DNA from: Neopestalotiopsis rosae | Lineage: Eukaryota; Ascomycota; Sordariomycetes; Amphisphaeriales; Sporocadaceae | Length of the DNA stretch: 64,000 nucleotides | Assembly: GCA_023078685.1 (NCBI GenBank) | Contig: JALGAS010000001.1 | Location: 3,162,001 to 3,226,000, forward strand | Reading direction: 5' to 3' | Position numbers and translations under genes: made by a program | The notes under the pieces: generated by a model | The model's input: the letters and a program-made list of their open reading frames with translations, nothing else | Told to the model about the DNA's origin: nothing | Database searches by the model: none | Shown: in pieces, positions 12,166 to 22,511 of the stretch | Numbering within the stretch: the first letter of the stretch is position 1 | Layout: each line of letters begins with the position of its first letter

Positions 12166-14417
12166 GGTCCACAGAGTACAGTCCAAGTCTGCGGTTCAGA
12201 GTATTTCGAGGTTCGTCAGAGGTCAGTTCGTTGCAAGAAGTTGTGGAATTTCGAGTTGATAAGTCGCGCCTTGCAGCAGTAGCCAGGCCTCATAACGGAT
12301 TTTTAGGTGGAATATAGGTGACGAAGACTCTATAAAGGAAATCGGTGCTGAGGGCCAAGCCATGCTTGTATGGGGCCCAGCACTAGATCGACATGGCAGC
12401 CAACTGGAAAACTGCAGAAATCGATCTTCAAGGGCTCAAAAAAGTAGGATTATGGCAGATTCATCGATACCGCGAGCGGTCGATGGCGAAGAGAACCGGC
12501 CACCGCCTGCAGTCAGATCAGATGAGGAGCTTATTGGGGTCCTGCCTAGCTGTCTCCGACAATGCCAACGAATCCAATCCGACTGGAGTGAGCACGGATC
12601 GTAAGTGCTATGGTCAGCATCCAATTTTTCACAATCGCACTCGCGTTATGGGATGGATTCGGCGTTGGAGCGCCTATCATAAGCGCGCTCGCACTCGCTT
12701 TACATACTATTCCCAGTCGTTCGGATCGACCCCACACCTTTTCGCCAGATTGGCATTGGGGCCGCGCCGCGATTGTCGTAAACGGCCGTAAAAGCGCAGG
12801 TGAGACTGGACCCTTCTTCCAGCTAGCAAACCAGCCATTGAATATTCCTGGAATATGAAACTGCAAAGGTCCGGCCGTTGTGGGCTTGGACTTGCCGTGG
12901 TCAAGTTGAGTCATGTCATGGAAATGTCATACGTTCGCCAACTCACACAAACATGGCTGGCTGGTCTGCTAGAACGTTATCCTTAGATCCGCCATCCCTG
13001 CTGTCCGCCGAGTCCGCACTTAGTATACAGCCGGCCCTCCTAAGGTATTCTGGGCATGATCGGCAGCGTGGTTTGATCAGCTATACTTATAGATCTTGCT
13101 TCGTTCTGTAGGTTTGCTGAAGCAAGAAACATCTTCAACAAGTTACAGCCATATTCGGATTTCTTTCTTTGATTGATTACCCTTGGACACACCTGCACTC
13201 GGCGCTCAGCACGACGGGCATTTGAGCGTGCGGGCCGCAACGCCCAGCAACAAAATTCGAGACCCGACAGGTCGATTCTGAGACAAGACACTTGACAACC
13301 TTCCCCAAGGTTATACGGCATACCTTAATACCGCCGCCCAGTCCTTGCGACCAAATCCATCTGGCGTTCCGTTTCCCAACTTATGATGGTCTCCACGATC
13401 AATTGCAAGTCTACAAAGCAGAATAATGTCAAACCAAATCGTGTGCAAAGCAAATGCTCACTGCTCGCGCACCCAATAATGCCAAGCCACCAACAAGCGG
13501 TTCTGATTTCAGCTGAGCTGCGTGGCCCCCAAAGAAGACATGGCTGCCTGTCCTGGAACTGAAGTCTAACCTCGGCAAACAATGGCCTCTGGCCACCGCC
13601 AACGGTCAGTGTTGGTTATTATTTTTTTTTCCCCTTCCTTCCCTGGGGTTTCCCTTCTCGTTACCTTGGAGGCTTCACTACGCAATTGGGAGAGACCAGG
13701 TGCTCAACGGGTCGAAATCCGCCTTCTAAGATACCTTTCATACCACACCGACCGGTCTGGTCAAATCGCAGCAAAATGTACAGAACGCGTCGCTGATATG
13801 TTACATAGATTAATCCATTTGCACATGTCAAGCCGCCAGCGATGGAGTAGTTGCAATCATGAGCGTTCGTTCCTGTCAATGGCACACACCGTCAGTCTTT
13901 GCTGGGGAACGCATCTTGCAGCTAATCTTGTGCGATCACAGATGCACGTTGGCGGCCTCCCCGACTGCGTATAAAACGAATTTGCCCAAGCAGACGAACA
14001 CTTCAAGTCTGCTCAAGAATAGCAGAACCCTCTATCAGCGTTGTGACGAAGCTACTGGGTGGCTTGCAGCTGCATCTCAGGGGAGGAGATGTTGGCCAAT
14101 AGAGGGCAGTCTTGTGGGACGAAAATTTTCTAGAAACACGCGCATGCGTGTGCCAGTGCACTGAACTCCAAGCCGGAACGTCTTTTCTCGGCCGGCACTT
14201 ATTGACTACGGAAGAAAACACCATTCACAAGTCTTGCATGCCTTGATCATCGACTCCTTTCGAGGGCACACGCCGGGGAAAGGCCTCTTTCGAGCAAGTC
14301 GTACCTGCGCAAACAGAGAAAAATGATCCACGAGAGGCCAAAAACAACTGCTTCTATGCATGTTCAGGGGGACTCATCCCACACTCCGATGGGCCTTTTC
14401 TCCAAAAGTGGGCTGCC

Positions 14418-14492
14418 AGCCTGCTTCATAGAGCCTGCTTCCTCAGAGCCTGCTTCCATGATCTGTTCCGTGCAGCTTCCATGCAGCTTCCA
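14418..14492. repeat. Short tandem repeats AGCCTGCTTC and TGCAGCTTCCA
   Basis: AGCCTGCTTC is present three times, at 14418, 14432 and 14447 (spacing 14 and 15 bp). It is followed by two exact adjacent copies of the 11-mer TGCAGCTTCCA at 14471 and 14482. The units share a CTTCC/GCTTC core, suggesting local slippage. Confidence 0.7.
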
Positions 14493-14503
14493 TGCAGGCT
14501 GTT

Positions 14504-14529
14504 CAGACGAGAGCCAGGGATCTCGTCTG
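14504..14529. repeat. Perfect 9-bp inverted repeat, 8-nt spacer
   Basis: CAGACGAGA at 14504-14512 and its exact reverse complement TCTCGTCTG at 14521-14529 flank an 8-nt spacer. It could form a hairpin or be a dimeric protein site. No gene overlaps it. Confidence 0.6.
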
Positions 14530-15400
14530 ACTGAGGCCATAATCTCGACGTCTTTCGGCGCCATTTCTACAATATAGCATGACGAATTTGGACCACGTAA
14601 GAATCGTTTGAGTTAGTCAAGAATCGGCGTCGCCAAGGAGAGCGACAAGTTTTCAAATACGATCCTCCAAGTGGCTTGACGGCCAAGATAGGACACTACG
14701 CTGCCACGCAATGTTCCCTTGAGATCTGCAAACCTGCCCTCCCTGCTCCTAAGTGCTGACCGCCCGGTAGACATTACACACACATGTGCATCCAAGATTT
14801 ACATGCATTTCATTGCACCAAGATACCCCGAAAAGAGATTGCTGGGTGGGTTGCAGACGCAAGACCGCAAATAGCGTGTTTCGTAGAAGTCGAAAATCCT
14901 TCGATATTCACAAGCATGCTGTCGGATGACGCAGCCTTATCACGGCCAAATGATAGCTCGCGTATACATACATATATTGTGTTGACCGCTCTCATGGCCT
15001 TTGACGAAATGGCCTCTTTGGCACGCCTTTCCTTTACGCTCTTTGCGCAGACACATGCTACAGCACTGCTTTCGTGCTGTGTGTACCTTTCATTTCTATG
15101 GTGTTTCTATAGTGCTTGACGTACTACACCCATAATTAGTTGTCCAGCGAGCTCTAGACAATCCTCACGTACTCTCCATACACATTCTGGAGCTGTCCTA
15201 TTCAAGACACCACTCTCGAAGACCTTTCTTCCTCCCTGACTCCGTCAATTTTGATCGCTATCGAAGCAAACTTGTGCTTGTTACAACATTCATACATCTG
15301 TCTCTAGTGTACATCACATCTCATCTGAGCACCCTTCTGCTCACACAGCTGAATTACTCTAAACCACTTTGAGACCTCTGCGAGGTCACGACCGTTCAAT

Positions 15401-15927
15401 ATGAGTTCTGCAGGCTCCTCCCAAAATGACTGGTCCATGGCCGGCAGCTATCAATCCGAGTCAGTCTTCTTCATCTGTCCCAATCTGTTTTGATACAAGA
15501 CATCTAATTGCTCATTAGAGATCCATTTTTTAGCTTCGGTTCTGCTACCGAATCAGAGGAAAGCTCATACTTTGAGGTTCCCTCGAACCATCCCAACTCC
15601 TATCAGTCATCGGTAGACTCTGGTCTTCAGCCTCCTGGCACCACCACATGTGTCGGTAGGGATGACATTCATTGCACGCATGTCCACGGCAGAGAGCACT
15701 GTCCCTTACATTCGCGCGAAGATAGAGGCACCGAAACGTCCTCCTCGAGTGACCGGGACGATACCTCTAACCGCGGTTCTGCCCAAGAGCAAGAAATGTT
15801 GGAGTTGCCCATTGCCGGGGAAAACTCGGAGCACCAGTATCTCTTTGCATCGCCGGCGATGGAGAGGTACCTTAATGATGAGCAAAGACATGAGAAGATT
15901 GCTCTCGGATATAGCAGTTTGGAATAG
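15401..15927 (+). CDS. Small Ser/Glu-rich hypothetical protein
   Basis: Two-exon gene. Exon 1, 15401-15459, starts MSSAGSSQNDWSMAGS. A 59-bp intron (15460-15518, GTCAGT..TTAG) follows. Exon 2, 15519-15927, continues EDPFFSFGSATESEESSYF in frame and ends at a stop after GYSSLE. The product is 155 residues, rich in Ser, Glu and Asp, without signal peptide or transmembrane segment. A His/Cys-containing patch (CVGRDDIHCTHVHGREHC) around the middle could bind metal but matches no zinc-finger spacing I know. I do not recognise the family. The intact splice join and an ATG right after a leader-like region support a real gene. Confidence 0.5.
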
Positions 15928-17295
15928 ACGAAGGGCTGGAAACGACTGTCTGGCTGGCCGACAGGCTGCGTCCATCCAGATCGAACGAGGACACGCAATC
16001 TTTTACAAGTGCTGGGCACAGACTTAACTCATAATTTGTACAAGAATCTTTTGTAGAAAGTCATCCATATGGCTGAGGATGGATGTTTCAAGTTGTACCA
16101 CTGCTTTACCGGGCGAAGATCTAGATAATTTCTAATCATCGGCCAAGGAGGGGATAGATGTAGGCTTTCATTACGATTTTGATCCGAATTATGAGACTAT
16201 TTGATAGAGAAAAACGATTACTTTTTGCTTTCAACTTGTATACTTACTCGCGGTTTTCTGTAACCTCTGACCATAAAAGTTCCTACCTTCGAGAATTACT
16301 TCTTCATCTTTGGCGCAAACATATTTTAGTCTTCGCAAATTCAAGCGACTTCACGGATTACATAACATGGTCCTTGATTCTGCTGCCAAGAGGCGACGAT
16401 CCGGAAATGGCCAAGGCTATCATGGTCCTTGGCCACGTCATTTTTCGCGATGACTAATATACAAGCCCGACTATGATAGTATTAGCAGAGCTTGTTCGTC
16501 CGTTTCTTTGGAGTAGATCAGTTGTTATCGATCTATGCTTCGAGTTGTGTACGGGCGATGCTTCTGGCCGCCTTTTGGTAGGAATTAGCGACTCCGTACA
16601 CAACGACGTGCGTGGTCGCAATCAGATATATTATAAACACAAGCATCTTCAGCGCACATGCAAATGCTTCCAACCTCGAGGGATTCCACACAAGCATGCT
16701 CAGCCACCATCTCAGCAATGCAGCCAGTCGAGAATTGGTCGATGATCAGGAAGAGGACTACAAATTCCTTTTGCACTTTGCTTCGATCACAATGGCAGGA
16801 ACGTCTATGATGGGATACAAGCAGTCAAGATAAGACGAAGTTATAATTCTTTTTTGCTTTTTTTTTCTTTCTATAAAAATAAGGTATTATTTTCTTTGGT
16901 GTTAGAAATTAATCTACTACTCTTATTTTGAGAGAAAATCATAATCCCTACTACTCGAGGGTCCGTAAGAGCGGTTCCTCTGCAAATTGGACCCTATATT
17001 CGTTGGCCTGTCCGAAACGGTGTACCCGCGCCATGTCTTGTGCCAAAACAGCTTGCGCTCTTGAACGTGAGCGTGCACGACTTTGACAACCTTGATGAAT
17101 TCGCCAGATAAGGTCTCGTATTTATAGTCAGTATAATGATGAAATCTAAGGTCCGTGCGTATTAGGAATCATTTTATTATTCGTATTCTTCGAAAGAATC
17201 CAATTAATGCCACTCGGCCTACTCTGTATATACTCGTCATCCTGTTCCCACGAGCCTACCCAGCCCCCATATCAAAGCAGCAGCAGAAGTCAACG
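15928..17295. other. Gene-free, partly AT-rich region
   Basis: 1.4 kb between the small plus-strand gene and the 3' end of the minus-strand orphan gene. From about 16,830 it is strongly AT-rich with poly-T and CTACTACT-type runs. That resembles a degraded, possibly RIP-mutated repeat, but no transposon open frame or terminal repeat could be traced. Confidence 0.4.
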
Positions 17296-18051
17296 TCACA
17301 GACCCATAAACCGCTTCTGCTTCTCAATAGGTCCCACCAGCAGCCGCCCACTGATGGGATGTTGGACTTGAATTTCATCTGGTAGATTAAAACGTATTAG
17401 CCTTTCCTTAAGCCTTCTTTCTATATATTCTCTCTTGATTATACTCAAGTTGAAAGAAAAACACTTACACAAATCCACCAGACTGGCCCCCTTGAGACTC
17501 TTCAAAGAATCGTGACCGGCAATAACGTCGGCCTCGCCGGCCTGGCCGTCCTTGAGGACCTCGTAAAAGTTGGCGCTGAGCGCCATGAACTCGTCCGAGG
17601 CGTGGCCCTCGGCGCCCTCGGGCTCGCGCGCGAGGCGGATCAGCACGTAGGCCGTGTCCTTGTGCCGGCCAAACACGACGTCGGCCACGCCGTCCCCGCC
17701 GTACATCCTGCGCGCCAGCGAGAGGATCGAGGGCCGCAGCAGGCGGAAGAGGCTCACGGTGCCCCGGTTGGGCTGGCGCCGGTAACCGTTCCAGATGTAG
17801 CGGTCCATGGTGAGGGCGTACTGGGCATGCAGGCTCTGGGAGATGGACCTCTTTGGGTAACGGTGTGGCTCTGGGCCGTTGCTGGTGAAGGAGGATGCTT
17901 TGGGACTCGGATAACGAATACACTCGGGTGATGACTGGTATTGATTGGCCTGATCGTATGGTTGTATGCAGTCGACCAGGAGCAGTGGTTTCAGTTTTGG
18001 ATCATTGAGCCAACGGTCTGGCCTGTCCATGACGCTCGGAGGCTTGTGCAT
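17296..18051 (-). CDS. Hypothetical protein with GC-rich central coding part
   Basis: Start at ATG 18051 (MHKPPSVMDRPDRW); ATG 18030 is an alternative. Exon 1 runs to 17469. A 90-bp intron (17379-17468, GTAAGT..CCAG) follows, and exon 2 finishes EIQVQHPISGRLLVGP..MGL at 17296. Splicing removes a stretch ending in a run of basic residues and gives 221 residues. Unspliced read-through is also open, so retention is possible. The middle (YGGDGVADVVFGRHKDTAYV) resembles a compact alpha/beta domain, and the N-terminal part is Pro/Ser-rich and basic. No signal peptide or membrane segment. I do not recognise the family. It lies 340 bp 3' of the monooxygenase gene on the same strand. Confidence 0.5.
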   Translation of the reverse strand: MHKPPSVMDRPDRWLNDPKLKPLLLVDCIQPYDQANQYQSSPECIRYPSPKASSFTSNGPEPHRYPKRSISQSLHAQYALTMDRYIWNGYRRQPNRGTVSLFRLLRPSILSLARRMYGGDGVADVVFGRHKDTAYVLIRLAREPEGAEGHASDEFMALSANFYEVLKDGQAGEADVIAGHDSLKSLKGASLVDLCKCFSFNLSIIKREYIERRLKERLIRFNLPDEIQVQHPISGRLLVGPIEKQKRFMGL

Positions 18052-18391
18052 CGTATCCCTTTCTTGTCTCCAATGTAGCGTTCCTGGCGTCTTTGTTGTT
18101 CTAATTCCGTCGTTTGGTGCACAAAGAAACACATTCGAGTGAGACCTGGCTGGTTTCTTGGACTTGACAGGAATTTCTTGGTAGTAGCCTTCAAAAGAAC
18201 TGGAGAATTGGAATTATAGACCCTCTTCGGTCGTGATAGAGGCAAGATTACTCGTGCAAGTATCAGAAACTGGTGATGCGAGTTTGGTGCTGTGAACAAA
18301 CACAAAATCAAGCACCCGGAACAAAGACAAGGGGGAAATTTTGTTTGCTGGTCACCTTACTCTTCTAGCTACAGAAACAGATAACAAACAT

Positions 18392-19995
18392 TTAAAGCTT
18401 GGGTCCCTTGTTTACAATGTACTTGTGAGCCTGTGTGTCAAGTCAGCAATGCATCGACCGGGCGATGTGTGTAGCTATGCATCTTACCTCGTGAATGGCA
18501 TCATAGTCTTGGGCCCACTTCAAAAAGGCAGAACTATTCATGTTGGCATGCATGTCTGGCTTGGTATGCTTTAGTGATTTGATCTGCCACTTGTCGGCAT
18601 GTTTTGTGCCTGTGGGTGGCTGGCCTATAAAGGCCTCGCTGTTGGCTTTTGCCCACGCCTTGATCCTCTCAACCCGAGGCCTCCTGATACTTTCCCAGTC
18701 CGAGGTGATATTGGCCATATTTTCCATCGCGCTGTCGTCCTGTGAAATGAGGTACTCCAAAACCCCTATGTCTTCCACAATCTGGGAGAATCCATGAGCA
18801 GCATTCGGCTGCATTGCGTGCTATAATCATGGTGAGCGAAATCCAGGAGGGCTTGGAGATGAGAGGCGATCAAATGAAATGTCACTCACTGCTGAGTCAC
18901 CCAGCAAGACAATCCGGCCATTTCGACTCGTCCAGCGCGGTAGATTGGGCATCTCAGCCAGTCTCCATCTATCGCAGCTCTGCGCCAGCTCGAGGATCTT
19001 GCGGAGCTCGGGACACGAGCCGGCAAAGAACTTGCGCACATGCTCAACGTCCCCCCTCTCATCCCACAGCCCCTTCTGGTCCGTCTCCCCCTTGATACCA
19101 AAGAGACAGCTCTGGCGATGCAGCTTGCCATTATGTCTGCTCACGACAAAGGCCTGGTGGCCCATATAGACGTTGATGTAGGCGTTCTCCATGAGCGGCT
19201 CCAGCTCCGGAATGCTGCGCATCTGGTCGTCCTTGAGCACGACGCCGTATAGCGTGATGTCGCTCAGCAGCGGATCCATCGGGACGGAGAGATCGGCCAA
19301 GATTTGGCTCCGGGTACGCGATCGGATACCGTCAGCCGCCAGCACGAGATCTGCCGTGGCTTCGGTACCGTGATGCTGGACCACGACCACCCTCGACCCG
19401 TTGTCATCGCCGCCCTCATCACGAACCTCGACCACGCCCGCATCAAAGACGAGGCGGGCGCCGGCGTCCCGGGCCCGCCGCTCCAGGAGTGCGATCAGGT
19501 CTTCCCGGTGCGTGCCCCAGTCCGGGTGCTCGGCAATGTCGGCGGCGACCGTCTTGGTGGCCACGGCGCCCGTCTGCAGGCTCCGGAAGCAGTTGGCCGG
19601 CGTGTCGTCGCTGATGCGCTCCAGGTCCTCCCGCAGGCCCCAGGCGTGCATGATGCGCGAGGCGCTGGAGCGAATGTTGAGGCCGCTGCCGGCGCGCGAG
19701 ACATGGCTGTGCTGCTCCAGGACTTGCACCTCGTGGCCCTTGCGCGCAAAGCACTATGCTCAAACTTTTAGCCAGAAGATCTTCAACGTCATTACAGGAC
19801 GCAGGTATACTGTCACAAAAGCCTGTTGAGATATCCCCAATTTCTGGTCTTGTATCCCCGCTCCTTGACTGTGTAGTCATGCGATGGTTCAGGCGGGCAG
19901 TCTCCACCAAGGAAACAGGAGTTCTATAGAAATTTGGCACTTACAATGGCTGCGCTCAACCCGCCAAGGCCAGCACCGATGATGATTATCTTCAT
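18392..19995 (-). CDS. FAD-dependent aromatic-ring monooxygenase (salicylate hydroxylase-like)
   Basis: Group A flavoprotein monooxygenase using FAD and NAD(P)H, probably hydroxylating an aromatic substrate. Exon 1 (19945-19995) encodes MKIIIIGAGLGGLSAAI, with the GxGxxG dinucleotide-binding motif at the extreme N terminus. After a roughly 190-bp intron exon 2 continues CFARKGHEVQVLEQ, whose terminal Glu would bind the FAD ribose. ADLVLAADGIRSRTR is the DG motif, and RIVLLGDSAHAMQPNAAHG is the GD motif, split by a short intron near 18,823-18,888. QIVEDIGVLEYLI follows. The last exon adds AHKYIVNKGPKL and stops at 18392. I estimate about 430 residues, normal for the family. GDSAHAMQP replaces the usual GDAAHPM. 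Substrate is unknown; possible pathways are phenolic catabolism or secondary metabolism. Confidence 0.88.
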
Positions 19996-22371
19996 ATTTC
20001 ACGCGTGTACAAGTACCGGTCTTGAGCTAGAGTTCTTTGTAAAAAGACCCCTCATTGGAAATCATTTTCACGCAATCGGATTTGAATGGAACATTGTCGT
20101 CCACGGATGCTAGTGCTGATGACATGGGCTCTATTTCCGGGGAAACGTCCGGGCAGTGGGTTAAGCGATACCACCGCTCAGTGGTTCACGGGCTTTTTGG
20201 GGTCGGCCATTCTCGGATTATTCACCCAGAAGCTCCCCTATTTCGGACTTTATAGTCTTATAGTCGGGCAGCTAGGCGAAACCAAGCGAAAAAGTTCAAA
20301 AATGCTTTGACAAAGCACGAAGTAGGAAGGTAGTGAAGGAAATCGGTGCACCGTCTTGCCGGAATATGGAGTCCACGTCCGTCGCCGATGACCTATGCGG
20401 CACCACCCCTGTTGTGGCTTGATCCTGCCGCCTCGGCGCCCGGGGATATGGACTCACGGGCCCTCAGGTGCCGGGTTGCGAATAGTGGATAGCGGAGAGA
20501 TCCTTATTATGCCAATATTGCTAGCACGCAGTATTGTCTTGTACTTCTTACAGGTCTTGAGTTGTAATCACTACGTTTGGTCGGCATTGCAAGAAGCTTG
20601 TGACTGATAGATTTTTCATAGTCATTGACTTGGAACATGGTGAGTGCGAAGCAGCACGGCTTGGCTATTACCAGCAGCCATTGCCGTGATATGTTGGCTG
20701 ACGGTATCATGATTTCAATTCAATACTCAATTGTGTACGGAGTATAGTCAACAGATTCGTAAGCCGGTACCAAGAATCGTCGGACACAGTTTGAGGAAAT
20801 CAAGTCATGTTGGAGCAGTATACAATTGTTCTATTCCGCCGAGTAAGAGCCAAGGAAGTCTTCACTTGGTAACAGCAAATGACCATATTACTCCTAGCAC
20901 ATTGAGTTTCAAGCCCAGACAGGAGCATGATTACAAACTACTCGAAACCGCCACCATTTACTTTACAAAGCAGCCGTTACACACAAGAGCAGCCGCACCG
21001 CCAAGGATATACAAGGAAAAACAAAGAAGTTTGGAAATTATGTCAGCTCTTACCAAGCCTCGTGCGCAAAAGCGGCTGGAACAGAACCACTTGGAACGGG
21101 CAACGCGAACCGGCCTTGGAATCTTGTTTTTTCTCAGCTACAAAGTATCGTCATATAGGACAGTCAACAGACATGAGAGTCCTGGAATATAGGGGGGAAA
21201 AGGTATCAAAGCAGGTATAAGCGACTACCAAGAAAAAAAAAGACTTGGTGGCTTGATCAGGGGACAAGAGCAATGAGACCCTCAATCATAAGGACCAAGG
21301 TCGACGTATTCCGGCTCCTCGACTTTCCGGGCGGGAAGAGAATTAAAAAAAGAATTTTGGCAATCAAAACCCGCGTGTCATTTGCTCCTCACGTTCCCAT
21401 CACTTTTTTTTTCTTCTGTCTCTAGGTATGCTTGCATTTGCCCTCGTGCAAAGAGGGAACCACATCCCCTCCATCGCTTTTATGCACCACGATTATTTTT
21501 GGGGCGTTGTGTTTATTATGGGGAAAAAGAGGGGAAAGGTGAGGAGGCAGTATTGTATCCGAACTTGTTCGTTGCTGCTGCTCTTACCGGATGTGGGTTT
21601 TCTCGGTTGGCTAAATTCGTCTTTTCTTGTCGAGTCGTCGGACAGGAACAGAAATGGGTACTAGGGGCTCATTACTTCTTTTAGTTCTTTACACAAGCAG
21701 CTACGGTCACAAAGAAAGTGACGCTGGAGAGGCGAGAGAATGAGAAAAGAGAACGAGAACCGGCAGTAGTGCGGTGGGACTCGGGAAGAGCGTTACCAAA
21801 CTCTCGCCATCTCTGGTTTACTTTGCCAATGCGGGTTCATGACATAAACCTTTCGATTGTGTCTCTTTGCTTGTCTCTCCCCCACCAAAGTCTGTGCGTA
21901 TCTGGCGCGCCCCCTTCTGCAAGTTCTGCGGACCTTGCATAGCCAGCGGAATGCCATCCGACGAGCCTGATCGATGATGATAATTTTCATGGCCGATGAT
22001 GTGATTGCGAAAGCGCCGCGATTATGAGAGGAGAATATTGGGGGGGTTGCAAGAGCGGATTAGACTTCACGATCGGAAAGGAACGTCGTTCGAGAGGAAT
22101 CGAGACCGCGAAGGAGAAATGTAAAAGAAAAAAAAAGAAACCCCCAAATATAGGTTCAGGGCCTATATTCGACGCCAGCTATCCGGCTATATGTTGTATT
22201 CGTTCAGTAATAAGACTTGTTCTCAGTCTTCTCGCGCAACACATCACACACAAAGTTCACACACAGAGTCGTAGGCGTCAGGAGAAGGGGGAGAAAAAGC
22301 GGCAGCAAAAGTTCATTAAAAAGAATTGTTTCCGTGCTACAATGACGACGCGGATGCTCCGATGCGGCCAG

Positions 22372-22417
22372 TGGGTGACTGCATTTCGGTTCCCACGCGA
22401 TGGGTCACTGCATTTCG
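22372..22417. repeat. 17-bp direct repeat, one mismatch
   Basis: TGGGTGACTGCATTTCG at 22372-22388 is repeated as TGGGTCACTGCATTTCG at 22401-22417, a period of 29 bp. Non-coding context. Confidence 0.6.
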
Positions 22418-22490
22418 CATGGACAGGACAGACACAGGAAAAAGAAAGAAGGGAAGAATTAAAAGATGGCAAAAGCTGTGACAAGCGCTT

Positions 22491-22511
22491 ACCCGAGACC
22501 TGGTCTCGGGT
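22491..22511. repeat. 21-bp near-perfect palindrome
   Basis: ACCCGAGACC (22491-22500) and GGTCTCGGGT (22502-22511) are exact reverse complements around a single T. Such a symmetrical GC-rich site could bind a dimeric regulator. It lies in the gene-free region and its role is unknown. Confidence 0.65.

Larger units (their letters stand above)
12166..15400. other. Long gene-free region
   Basis: 3.2 kb with no supportable coding sequence. Open frames here lack family signatures and most lack an ATG. The left end is the promoter of the MFS gene; the right end (about 15,100-15,400) is the promoter and leader of the small gene at 15,401. A cluster of short tandem and inverted repeats lies at 14,418-14,529. 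Confidence 0.5.

Noticed and set aside
12393..12791. Open frame of 132 codons in the gene-free region
   Set aside because: Composition is unlike the genes here, there are overlapping frames on both strands, and no splice-supported extension or motif is seen.
16179..16457. Open frame of 92 codons in AT-rich DNA
   Set aside because: It begins at TTG without an upstream ATG and reads as low-information AT-rich sequence.
17500..19740. GC-rich coding blocks as evidence of bacterial gene transfer
   Set aside because: Several clear fungal genes here (2EXR protein, Hikeshi, RPB8) are equally GC-rich, and these genes contain ordinary spliceosomal introns.
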